DNA from: Bryobacterales bacterium
GTDB lineage: Bacteria; Acidobacteriota; Terriglobia; Bryobacterales; Bryobacteraceae
Length of the DNA stretch: 37,247 nt
Assembly (NCBI GenBank): GCA_027450225.1
Contig: DAIDJK010000220.1
Coordinates: 1-37,247, forward strand
Direction of reading: 5' to 3'
A program made the position numbers and the translations under genes. Shown piece by piece: positions 27,708-36,608 of the stretch (its first letter is position 1; every line of letters starts with the position of its first letter). The notes under the pieces are model-generated. The model was not told the DNA's origin. It did no database searches and saw nothing but the letters and a program-made list of their open reading frames with translations.

Positions 27708-28133
27708 GTGGAAGCGAGTCTGATTTTTGGCGGACTGCTGGGCGCGCTTGCCATCGGCTTCCTGCTGTTCATCCGCACACAGGATCTGCCACCGGCCGCG
27801 CCTGTTTCGCCGTTCCAGCATCTGGACGAACGCAAGGCGGCCATTTATGAGAGCCTGCGCGATTTGCAGTTCGAATACCGGCTGAACAAGCTTTCCGACG
27901 CCGATTACCAGGCGACGAAGCTCGAGCTGCAGAAGGAACTGGCGCACGTGCTGGCGGAAACGGACAAGATCAAGGCGACCCTCGCCGCATCCGGAAAGGC
28001 GCCGCAGCCGGTGGCAATTCCGGCGAAGGCGGCCGCCGCGAAGAAAAGCGTCTGCCCCAGCTGCGGCGCGCAATTCGACAAGGCTCTGAAGTTCTGCGGC
28101 GAGTGCGGCAAGCCGATGGGGGTTGCAGGATGA
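27708..28133 (+). CDS. CcmI-like membrane protein with C-terminal zinc ribbon
   Basis: A 141-residue protein starting at GTG 27708, one base after the ccmH stop. It has one N-terminal span (about 4-22), a helical segment (DERKAAIYESLRDLQFEYRL, then KLSDADYQATKLELQKELA) similar to the membrane-proximal part of CcmI/CycH, and a C-terminal zinc ribbon CPSCG-x12-CGECG. The TPR region of true CcmI is missing. With one span and the helices cytosolic, the ribbon would face the cytosol (topology inferred). It may chaperone or organise the Ccm complex. The stop overlaps the next start (ATGA). Confidence 0.8.
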   Translation: MEASLIFGGLLGALAIGFLLFIRTQDLPPAAPVSPFQHLDERKAAIYESLRDLQFEYRLNKLSDADYQATKLELQKELAHVLAETDKIKATLAASGKAPQPVAIPAKAAAAKKSVCPSCGAQFDKALKFCGECGKPMGVAG

Positions 28134-29272
28134 GATGCAGCATGAGACCCGGGATGGCACGGCTCGGCGTTCTGGCGGTCGCGTGGTCTGCGGTCGCTTT
28201 CGGAGCGGTGGATGGCGTAGTCGTCAACAAAACCACCGGTAAGCCGCAGGCGGGCTCAACCGTAACCCTGTTCCAGACCAGTTCGCAGGGACCGCAGTTC
28301 ATCGATTCCGCGAAAACCGGACCCGACGGCAAATTCGTGATCACGAAGGAGCCCGGGCAGCCCGGCGGCGGGCCCATGCTCCTGCAGGCCGTGTTCGATG
28401 GGGTGCAATACAACAAGATTCTTCCGCCGGGCGCGCCGACCTCGAATGTGGAGATTCCGGTTTTCAACTCTTCGAAGAAGCCCGCCGGCGTGGATGTGGC
28501 GCAGCACATCATGCTGCTGCAGCCGGATTCGACCGGGGTTCTGAACGTGAACGAGATCTACGATTTCCAGAACGCGGGCAAGCTTACCTGGAACGATCCC
28601 GACGCGGGGGAACTGCGATTCGAATTGCCGGAGGCGGCGCAGGGCAAAGTGGAGATCGACGCCACCGCGCCCGGCAGCATGCCGATCCGCCGCGCGGCGG
28701 ATCCGGCGGGCAAACCGAATCAGTTCAAACTGGATTTTCCGATCAAACCCGGTGAAACCCGCATTGAACTCTCCTGGACGATGCCGTTCAATACGCCGGG
28801 CGTATTCGAAGACCGCGTGCTGATGAAAGGCAACGCGCCTACCCGTGTTCTCGCGCCGCCGGGCGTGACGCTCAAAGGCGATGGCGTCGAGAACCTGGGG
28901 CAGGAACCGCAAACGCAGGCGACGATCTACAGCATGAAAGGGCCGGATCTCCGGTTTGACGTGGAAGGCACGGGCGAACTCCGCGATGCGTCTTCCGGCG
29001 GATCGGGCGGCGGCGACGGGCAGGACAACAACGGCAGCCCGCAGCTGACGCAGAATCTGCCGAAGCTGTTTCATCTGGAGATTTCGAGCGCCGGGCTGTT
29101 CGACTCGATGGGCGCGGTGAAATGGATTCTGATCACCGTGGTTGCGATGCTGGCGTTCGGCTTCGTTCTGCTCTACCGCAAAGGCAACCCGGCTGCGGAG
29201 GCGGTTTCCGCTCAGCCGGCCGATTCAGAAAAATCAGCACAACAGACAAGGCATGCTCGCGGTCGCGGTTGA
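28130..29272 (+). CDS. Unknown membrane-anchored protein with carboxypeptidase-regulatory domain
   Basis: A 380-residue protein not recognised as a Ccm component. I chose ATG 28130, overlapping the previous stop by ATGA. A signal peptide is likely (MARLGVLAVAWSAVAFGAV). A carboxypeptidase-regulatory-like beta domain covers about 22-100 (DGVVVNKTTGKPQAGSTVTL), with a second beta-rich domain to about 280. A Gly/Asp-rich linker (SGGSGGGDGQDN) follows. A C-terminal span (AVKWILITVVAMLAFGFVLL) then leads to a short cytosolic tail. It would project into the periplasm. Both ends overlap neighbouring ccm genes (20 bases with ccmA), so it is part of the operon, not an insertion. Function is unknown. 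Confidence 0.8.
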   Translation: MRCSMRPGMARLGVLAVAWSAVAFGAVDGVVVNKTTGKPQAGSTVTLFQTSSQGPQFIDSAKTGPDGKFVITKEPGQPGGGPMLLQAVFDGVQYNKILPPGAPTSNVEIPVFNSSKKPAGVDVAQHIMLLQPDSTGVLNVNEIYDFQNAGKLTWNDPDAGELRFELPEAAQGKVEIDATAPGSMPIRRAADPAGKPNQFKLDFPIKPGETRIELSWTMPFNTPGVFEDRVLMKGNAPTRVLAPPGVTLKGDGVENLGQEPQTQATIYSMKGPDLRFDVEGTGELRDASSGGSGGGDGQDNNGSPQLTQNLPKLFHLEISSAGLFDSMGAVKWILITVVAMLAFGFVLLYRKGNPAAEAVSAQPADSEKSAQQTRHARGRG

Positions 29273-29954
29273 TCGCGTCTGGAAGTACTTCGGCGATTAC
29301 CCGGCGCTGCGCGGCGCCTCGCTGAGCGTGGAGCCGGGCGCTTGTCTGGCGTTGCTCGGCCGCAATGGGGCGGGCAAGACGACGCTGCTGCGCATCCTCG
29401 CCGGCCTCTCGAAACCGGGCCAGGGCGAAGCTCTGATTCTCGGCGCGCCTTCCCGCGACGAGGGCGTGCGCAAGCGGATCGGGTATCTGGGGCACGGCAT
29501 TGGCGTCTACGACGATCTTTCGGCGGTTGAAAATCTGCGCTTGTTCGGCCGGCTGATGGAGATGGAAAATCCGGCGCGGGCGGCCGACTCGGCGCTCGAA
29601 CGCGTCGGTCTCGCGAATGTGAAGGACGGCCTCGCGCGCGAATTCTCGCGCGGCATGCGCCAGCGGTTGGCGATAGCGCGGGCGTTTCTGCACGATCCCG
29701 ATGTGCTGTTTCTCGATGAGCCGTTCACGTCGCTCGACGACCGTGCGATTGCGGTATTGCAAAGGATTTTGAGCGAGGCGCAGGCGCGCGGCGCCACCAT
29801 CGTGATGTCCACGCACCAGATTCGGGAAGCGATGGAACTGGCCAGCCAGGTGGCGCTGCTCGAGCGAGGCAGGATCGTGCACGCGGGCGAGCGTACGGCG
29901 GAGATGCTGGCCGATCCCACGTGGCTCTACAGGACCTTCGGAGAGGCGCAATAA
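29253..29954 (+). CDS. ccmA: Haem exporter ATPase CcmA
   Basis: A 233-residue ABC ATPase. Walker A is GRNGAGKTT, the Q-loop region is YLGHGIGVY, the signature is FSRGMRQRL (the SRGM form typical of CcmA rather than SGGQ), and Walker B with catalytic Glu is VLFLDEPFTSLD, followed by the H-loop STHQ. I chose ATG 29253; the track ORF start at 29142 lies inside the upstream gene. With CcmB and CcmC it releases holo-CcmE. It is followed immediately by ccmB (no gap). Confidence 0.95.
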   Translation: MLAVAVDRVWKYFGDYPALRGASLSVEPGACLALLGRNGAGKTTLLRILAGLSKPGQGEALILGAPSRDEGVRKRIGYLGHGIGVYDDLSAVENLRLFGRLMEMENPARAADSALERVGLANVKDGLAREFSRGMRQRLAIARAFLHDPDVLFLDEPFTSLDDRAIAVLQRILSEAQARGATIVMSTHQIREAMELASQVALLERGRIVHAGERTAEMLADPTWLYRTFGEAQ

Positions 29955-30638
29955 GTGAAGCGCGGGCTGCTGGCTGCGCTGTCCATCGCGCGAAAAGATC
30001 TGAAGACGGAATTGAGGACGAAGGAATCGCTGAACGCCAGCGCTTCGTTCGCGCTCGTCATTCTGGTGCTGTTCAGCTTCGCGTTCGATCTCGACCGCGA
30101 GAGCATCTACGCCATTTCGGGCGGGCTGTTGTGGCTGGTTTATTCCTTCGCCGGCGCGCTGATCGTCAACCGCAGCTTCGCGCGGGAACTGCCGAACGAT
30201 TGCCTCGATGTGCTGATCGCATCGCCCACGCCGGCCTGGTCGCTGTTTCTCGGCAAGGCGATCGCCGCGTTCTTTCTGCTGTTGATCGTCGAAGCCATCT
30301 CCCTGCCCGTGTTCGGCCTGTTTTACAACATCAGCTGGACCGGCGTATTCTGGCCGCTGCTGCTCACCATCTCGCTCGCCACGTGGGGGATTACGGTTGT
30401 GGGAGCGGCCTTCAGCGCCGTAACGGTGAATGTGCGGCTGAGAGAACTGATGCTGCCGGTGCTGCTCTATCCGGTGCTGATTCCGCTGCTGATCGGCGGC
30501 ATGGGAATGACGACGCAACTACTGAGCGGCAACATGGCGGCGGCGGACCGCAATCAGTATCTGCGTCAGTTGATCGCCTTCGACGCCATTTATACGGCGC
30601 TCGCAGTCTATTTGATCGAGTTTGTTCTGGTGGTATAA
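29955..30638 (+). CDS. ccmB: Haem exporter permease CcmB
   Basis: A 227-residue polytopic membrane protein with six spans, starting at GTG 29955 directly after the ccmA stop. The N-terminus (ALSIARKDLKTELRTKESL) and RSFARELPNDCLDVLIASP are typical of CcmB. The length matches the family (about 220). It forms the membrane part of the CcmAB complex. Confidence 0.95.
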   Translation: MKRGLLAALSIARKDLKTELRTKESLNASASFALVILVLFSFAFDLDRESIYAISGGLLWLVYSFAGALIVNRSFARELPNDCLDVLIASPTPAWSLFLGKAIAAFFLLLIVEAISLPVFGLFYNISWTGVFWPLLLTISLATWGITVVGAAFSAVTVNVRLRELMLPVLLYPVLIPLLIGGMGMTTQLLSGNMAAADRNQYLRQLIAFDAIYTALAVYLIEFVLVV

Positions 30639-30646
30639 ACAAACGA

Positions 30647-31327
30647 ATGCGCGAAAAAGCCGTCTACGCATGCGCGATCGCGGGTATAGCGCTCATGGTG
30701 TGGAACCTTCACACCATCTTTATGGGTTTGCCGAACGATGCGCTGCAGGGATTCATCTTCCGCATCATCTTCATTCATGTTCCGGCCACGATAGCAGCCT
30801 ACTGCTTCTACACGGTGGCGCTGGTGACGAGCATTCTGTTTCTGGCGCGCAGGAACTTCGTTTACGATTCGATCTCGGTGGCCTGCATCGAAGTCGCCAC
30901 GGTGCTTATCCTGGTGAATCTTGTCACCGGCAGCATCTGGGGGCGCAATCAGTGGGGCGTCTGGTGGGCATGGGACCTGCGGCTCACAACGCAGCTGATG
31001 TGTTTCCTGCTTTATCTCGGTTATCTGCTGGTGCGGCCGGCCATCACCGAGCCCACGCAGCGCGCGACTCTGAGCGCCTTCATCGCCATCTTCGCTTATG
31101 CGGATATCCCGCTGGTCGTGATGGCCATCCGGCTTCCGAACGTCCGCACACAGCATCCCGGACCGGTGCTCGAAACGGGCGGCCTCGCTCCTGTGTACGT
31201 GGCGCCGTTCGTCATCGGCATCTTCGTGATGCTGCTGATCGGTACCGCGCTCATTCTGGTTCGGTTGCAGCAGGAATCCGAGCAGCGGGAAATCGATTCG
31301 CTGCGGCGTGAACTCCACGCGTTATAG
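30647..31327 (+). CDS. ccmC: Haem handling protein CcmC
   Basis: A 226-residue inner-membrane protein with six spans and the WWD-type haem motif (SIWGRNQWGVWWAWDLRLTT). A conserved His lies in IFIHVPATIAAYCFYT and another in NVRTQHPGPVL. It loads haem onto CcmE in complex with CcmD. I chose ATG 30647, 8 bases after ccmB; the longer track ORF reads through ccmB out of frame and is an artefact. The C-terminal tail (LVRLQQESEQREIDSLRREL) is an added charged helix that could contact CcmD. Confidence 0.95.
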   Translation: MREKAVYACAIAGIALMVWNLHTIFMGLPNDALQGFIFRIIFIHVPATIAAYCFYTVALVTSILFLARRNFVYDSISVACIEVATVLILVNLVTGSIWGRNQWGVWWAWDLRLTTQLMCFLLYLGYLLVRPAITEPTQRATLSAFIAIFAYADIPLVVMAIRLPNVRTQHPGPVLETGGLAPVYVAPFVIGIFVMLLIGTALILVRLQQESEQREIDSLRRELHAL

Positions 31328-31351
31328 AATCACCTTTCCGGGAGTTGACGA

Positions 31352-31386
31352 GCGCACGGCACGCCACCTGGTTCGGCGTTGTGCGC
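31352..31386 (+). repeat. Hairpin in the ccmC-ccmD spacer
   Basis: GCGCAC-ggc-ACGCC-(9 bases)-GGCGT-t-GTGCGC can fold into an 11-pair stem with an asymmetric bulge. It ends 10 bases before the ccmD ATG and is not followed by a T-run. It may stabilise mRNA or reduce downstream translation. Confidence 0.35.
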
Positions 31387-31396
31387 GCTGACAAAT

Positions 31397-31549
31397 ATGG
31401 ACATTACCAATCTGCGGTTTCTGTTCTACGGTTATTCGGCCGCATGGCTGATCGTGATTCTGTTCGTTCTGCTGCTGGTGCGGCGCGGCAGCCGCATCGA
31501 CCGCGAACTGAGCCGCCTCAAGGCGCTCCTGGCCGACCGGCAGCGATAA
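31397..31549 (+). CDS. ccmD: Small membrane protein CcmD
   Basis: A 50-residue protein absent from the supplied ORF track because it is short. The translation begins MDITNLRFLFYGYSAAWLIV and continues with ILFVLLLVRRGSRIDRELSR, giving one membrane span (about 10-28) and a basic cytosolic helix. The FLFYGYSAAW segment and the RRxxRIDREL tail are typical of CcmD, which stabilises CcmC and helps release holo-CcmE from CcmABC. It follows ccmC after 69 bases, completing a ccmABCDEFH set. Confidence 0.88.
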   Translation: MDITNLRFLFYGYSAAWLIVILFVLLLVRRGSRIDRELSRLKALLADRQR

Positions 31550-31573
31550 ACTCCACGTACAGGAGATCGTTCC

Positions 31574-32944
31574 ATGAATCGCCGAAGCTTATTGAAGTCG
31601 GCCGCGTCCGCGGGCCTTTTCGCGCTGGTCACCCCCAAAGAGGAGCGCGCGCAACAGGCCGTTGAGAAGGCCGTGCGCGGGTTGCCTGCCCCGAAGATCA
31701 AAGACATTCAGGTGATCGAATGCGCGCCGGCGGGCGTGCGGCTCGATGTAGTAAAGATACTCACGGATCAGGATGGACTCTACGGCTACGGCTGCGCCAC
31801 GTTCACGCAGCGCGCCGATCTGATCAGGCCCGCGGTGGAACGCTACCTGAAGCCGCTGCTCCTCAACCATCCGGTCGACAAAATCGAAGACACGTGGCAA
31901 ATGTGCTACGACAGCTCGTACTGGAAGAACGGGCCGGTGCTGAACAACGCCATCAGCGGCGTGGATCAGGCGCTGTGGGACATCAAGGGCCGCATGGCCA
32001 ACATGCCCGTCTACGATCTGGTGGGCGGCAAGTGCCGTGAAGCGGCGGATGCCTACACGCATGCGCAGGGCGCGGATTTCCAGCAGTGCATCGATATGGC
32101 GAAGCACTTCATGGAACAGGGTTTCCGCAATGTTCGCGTGCAGGTGGGAACGCCGGGATATGAAGGCTATGGAGCCGGGGGACGCGGGGGCGCGGGCGGC
32201 GCGGGGGCTTCGGCCGAACTGGTGAAGGGGCTCGATCCGGGGCCGGTTTTCGAATCGCTCCCGTATATCCGGCGCGCTCTGAAGCTGTTCGAGATGGCCC
32301 GCGTGCAACTGGGCGAGGAAGTCGGCCTGTTGCATGACGTGCACGAGCGCGTGTCGCCGAATCAGGCCGTGATGTTCGCGAAGGAAGCGGAAAAGTATCA
32401 CCTGTTCTTCATGGAAGACGCGCTTTCGCCCGAGGATATCGCCTACTTCCGCCAGATCCGCTCGCAGTGCGCGACCCCGCTCGCGATGGGCGAACTATTC
32501 AACAGCCCGCACGAATGGAGCCCTCTGATCTCGGAGCGGCTGATCGATTACATCCGCGTTCACGTGTCGCAGGCCGGCGGCTTCACGCCCGCTCGCAAAA
32601 TTGCGATTCTCGGCGAGCACTTCGGCGTGAAAACCGCGTGGCACGGCCCGGGCGACGTCTCACCCGTCGGCCACATGGCGAACGTTACGCTCGACGTGGT
32701 CAGTTACAACTTCGGCATTCAGGAGTACACGCCGTTCAACGACAACGTGCGCGAAGTATTCCACGGCTGCCCGGTGCTCGAAGACGGTTACATATGGCCG
32801 AATGCGAAGCCGGGCTGGGGAATCGAAGTGGACGAGAAGGCCGCGGCGAAGTTCCCGTTCGGCCGCGAACGCGGCCCGCGCGCCAATCTGAACGGCGGAT
32901 GGGGCGAACTGCGCCGCCGCGACGGCCAGATCATTAAGCAGTAA
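31574..32944 (+). CDS. Tat-signal mannonate-dehydratase-like enolase-superfamily enzyme
   Basis: A 456-residue member of the mandelate racemase/enolase superfamily, ManD-like. Metal ligands appear as Asp255 (LLHDVHERVSP), Glu281 (FFMEDALSPED) and Glu307 (MGELFN); His257 and His357 (WHGPGDVSPVGH) are the likely acid/base residues. Family members dehydrate D-mannonate or related acid sugars to 2-keto-3-deoxy sugars, though many ManD relatives are weak or inactive on mannonate. The N-terminus MNRRSLLKSAASAGLFAL resembles a twin-arginine signal, implying export. A Gly-rich insert (GAGGRGGAGGAGAS) occupies residues about 200-213. ATG 31574 has AGGAGAT upstream. Confidence 0.88.
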   Translation: MNRRSLLKSAASAGLFALVTPKEERAQQAVEKAVRGLPAPKIKDIQVIECAPAGVRLDVVKILTDQDGLYGYGCATFTQRADLIRPAVERYLKPLLLNHPVDKIEDTWQMCYDSSYWKNGPVLNNAISGVDQALWDIKGRMANMPVYDLVGGKCREAADAYTHAQGADFQQCIDMAKHFMEQGFRNVRVQVGTPGYEGYGAGGRGGAGGAGASAELVKGLDPGPVFESLPYIRRALKLFEMARVQLGEEVGLLHDVHERVSPNQAVMFAKEAEKYHLFFMEDALSPEDIAYFRQIRSQCATPLAMGELFNSPHEWSPLISERLIDYIRVHVSQAGGFTPARKIAILGEHFGVKTAWHGPGDVSPVGHMANVTLDVVSYNFGIQEYTPFNDNVREVFHGCPVLEDGYIWPNAKPGWGIEVDEKAAAKFPFGRERGPRANLNGGWGELRRRDGQIIKQ

Positions 32945-32986
32945 CATCCGTCTGCAAGGTATCGCCGGCCCGGAAGTTCCACCAGC

Positions 32987-33963
32987 ATGTGGCGCGACAT
33001 ACGAATCGCGTTTCGCCTGTTTCGCCGCGCCCCGGCGTTCACCGCCATTGCCGTATTCTCGATCGCGCTGAGTATTGCCGCCACGGCCATCGTCTTCACG
33101 GCAATCCGCGCAGTCCTGCTCGAGCCGCTGCCTTATTCCGAACCGGAGCGACTGGTTCAGCTTCGCACCGACAGTCCGGGTTTCGAGCCATCGCGCGCCG
33201 ACTGGATGTTCTGGAATGACTATCAGGAAATCCTGCGCCGGACCCGCACGCTCGAATCGGCCGGATTCTACGCGAATGCGGTTCTCGATCTGGGCGGCGG
33301 CGAATCGGCGCCTCCGGAAGCGCTCTACGGGGTTCGCATCACGGCAAGCCTCTTCCCCGCCCTGGGCGTCTCCCCCATGCTGGGGCGGAATATCGAGCCG
33401 GACGATGATCGGCCCGCGCATTCCGACGCGATCATCCTGAGCTACGGGTTGTGGGCGCGGCGGTTCAATCGCGATCGCGGCATCGTGGGCCGCACCATCA
33501 CCGTGAACGCTCAGCATTGCCTCGTCCTCGGCGTGATTTGCAGTCTCTTGTCGGCGATTCGCTGGCCGATCGCCGGTTCATCGCCACCCTGCTTTTCTCG
33601 ACGGCTTGCCTCGCGCTGCTGATCTCGCTCGGCGGGATTTACGGCGTCACGTCCTTCCTCATCTCCCGGCGGACCCAGGAGATCGGAATCCGTATGGCGC
33701 TGGGAGCCTCGCCGCGTCAGATCGAAAATCTTGTCTTCCGCGAAAGCCTTCCGTTGATTGCGGGCGGGATCGCGGCAGGAATTGCTCTGTCCCTCGTTCT
33801 GGAGCGCGTGGCGCGCACCCGCGTTCCCGGCCTCGAAAGCGCGGGGACAGGAGCCACGATTGCGGCTGCGATTTCTGTCGCGGCTGCCGCGGCTGCGGCC
33901 TGCTGGTCTCCCGCCCGCCGCGCGATGCGGATCGATCCCGCAGGCGCGCTTCGCAACGAGTGA
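32987..33963 (+). pseudogene. ADOP-type MacB/FtsX permease with internal deletion
   Basis: The N-terminal part (from ATG 32987) has the first membrane span and the MacB periplasmic start of the acidobacterial ADOP permease family (RLFRRAPAFTAIAVFSIALS, then GRTITVNAQ). Near 33536 the family sequence jumps, in a different frame, to the C-terminal FtsX domain (SLVGDSLADRRFIATLLFST, then ISRRTQEIGIRMALGASPRQ, ending MRIDPAGALRNE). About 183 residues precede the join and about 141 follow it, compared with roughly 800 in intact members, so about 450-500 residues are missing. The gene is therefore a deletion pseudogene. No ABC ATPase is adjacent. Confidence 0.88.
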
Positions 33964-33978
33964 GCGCAAAACGCGAAA

Positions 33979-33996
33979 GCCCTCCCGAAGGAGGGC
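33979..33996 (-). terminator. Intrinsic terminator of the BON-domain gene
   Basis: Read on the minus strand, GCCCTCC-TTCG-GGAGGGC is a perfect 7-base stem with a UUCG tetraloop, followed by TTTCGCGTTTT. It lies 31 bases past the BON gene stop and also just after the permease pseudogene on the other strand. Confidence 0.7.
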
Positions 33997-34027
33997 CATG
34001 CAAAGCCGAGCTGGCCGAAAAACGAGC

Positions 34028-34600
34028 TTACTTGCCTTCGACCTGCAGATTGTTGTCTACCGAGAAAACGTTCGGTACGGTGTTCGCCTGCGTGCCGACG
34101 ATCTGCTTGTCCATCTGATTCGCAACCACGCCTTCCAGCCGCACATGGCCGTTCTTCACGATGATGTGAATGGACGGAAGCGCCTGGAATCCATAGCGTG
34201 TGGCGAGCACAGGGTCGCCGTATATTTTGCGGGCCATCGCGCGGCGGATCTGCCAGTCCATCGGCGACACCGGAAGCACTTCGATGTTGTTCACCACGTT
34301 GGTGACGCCTTCCACGCGTTTGACGACATTCTGAGCGTCGGACTTCAGCACCGGATTGGTCACCTGGCCCATCAGCGTGACCGTACCGCCGTCCACGCGG
34401 AAACCAAGATCATCGAAAATCGTGTAATAGGGCAGCATCACCAGCTGGTGCCGAACTTCGCGGATCAGGTGAGCTTCGTTCGCCGGACCCTGCACATACG
34501 GATCCATATGCTGCGGCGGCTGCGAAGTCTGATCGTTCGCGGCAAATACGCCAGGCGCAGCCAGTGCGCCCGCGAGCAGAACCAGAGCGAGTTTCTTCAT
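34028..34600 (-). CDS. Periplasmic protein with two BON domains
   Basis: A 190-residue protein starting at ATG 34600, with GGAGGG ten bases upstream; the track start at 34642 would spoil the signal peptide MKKLALVLLAGALAAPGVFA. Two BON domains follow, at about 42-105 (VDGGTVTLMGQVTNPVLKSD) and 112-190 (IIVKNGHVRLEGVVANQMDK). BON domains bind phospholipids or envelope components and occur in OsmY-like stress proteins. The periplasmic location is predicted from the signal peptide. It diverges from the small secreted protein at 34811 across 210 bases that hold no recognisable gene. Confidence 0.9.
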   Translation of the reverse strand: MKKLALVLLAGALAAPGVFAANDQTSQPPQHMDPYVQGPANEAHLIREVRHQLVMLPYYTIFDDLGFRVDGGTVTLMGQVTNPVLKSDAQNVVKRVEGVTNVVNNIEVLPVSPMDWQIRRAMARKIYGDPVLATRYGFQALPSIHIIVKNGHVRLEGVVANQMDKQIVGTQANTVPNVFSVDNNLQVEGK

Positions 34601-34810
34601 CTCTTTGTCCCTCCACCCATTTAGATGCACGGATACTTCCAAAGTCGCGTTACGGCCGCTACGGCCGTCTTATCGGTGTGTTTGCCGGGTCCTGTCACTC
34701 GCCGGAGTTGCGCCACTGCCCGCGCTGGTGGTTCGCGGCCACCGGCGCGGCCGAATCCGCGCGCTGCGCCAGATAAAATAGTCCAAAGTCGTCGAAATAC
34801 CGGAGGAAAC

Positions 34811-35086
34811 GTGAAAATTCGAACGATTATTGGAGCGTCAATTCTGCTCGCGGGCGGCATTGCGGTCGCACAACATCCGCCCGTGGAAAATGTGGGTCCT
34901 CGGAGACATCCGAATCTGGCGGCGGCTCAGCGCCTTTGTGAGCAGGCGTTTAACCGCATTGGCGACGCGCAGCAGGCCAACGAGTGGGATATGGCCGGCC
35001 ACGCTGCCAAAGCGAAAGAACTCCTGGACCAGGCAAATCGCGAACTGAAGCTGGCCGCCGAAGCCGCCAACCGCAATCGCCGCTAG
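34811..35086 (+). CDS. Small secreted helical protein of unknown function
   Basis: A 91-residue protein starting at GTG 34811, with GGAGG six bases upstream; the longer track ORF lacks a Shine-Dalgarno and a signal. It has a signal peptide (IRTIIGASILLAGGIAVAQ) and a mature part that is mostly helix (NLAAAQRLCEQAFNRIGDAQ, then GHAAKAKELLDQANRELKLA). The single Cys lies in the first helix. Small Ala-rich, probably soluble periplasmic proteins of this pattern are common in Acidobacteria, but I know no function. Its stop is five bases from the convergent thiC stop. Confidence 0.75.
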   Translation: MKIRTIIGASILLAGGIAVAQHPPVENVGPRRHPNLAAAQRLCEQAFNRIGDAQQANEWDMAGHAAKAKELLDQANRELKLAAEAANRNRR

Positions 35087-35091
35087 CCGCC

Positions 35092-36490
<1,399 letters not shown>

Positions 36491-36608
36491 TGCTCAGTGT
36501 AGCTTTTCAGCAGTTGCCCGTTAGCCGGTATCCGCGCCGGAGCCGGAAGCTATACTCGGAGGGGTATGAGGCGGCACAGGCGTCAGCGCCGCGCCGCCCG
36601 ACGATCAG

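Noticed and set aside
29133-30518. 461-codon minus-strand ORF across ccmA and ccmB
   Set aside because: Composition is that of an antisense shadow (Arg, Gln, His rich) with no domain; ccmA and ccmB on the plus strand are certain.
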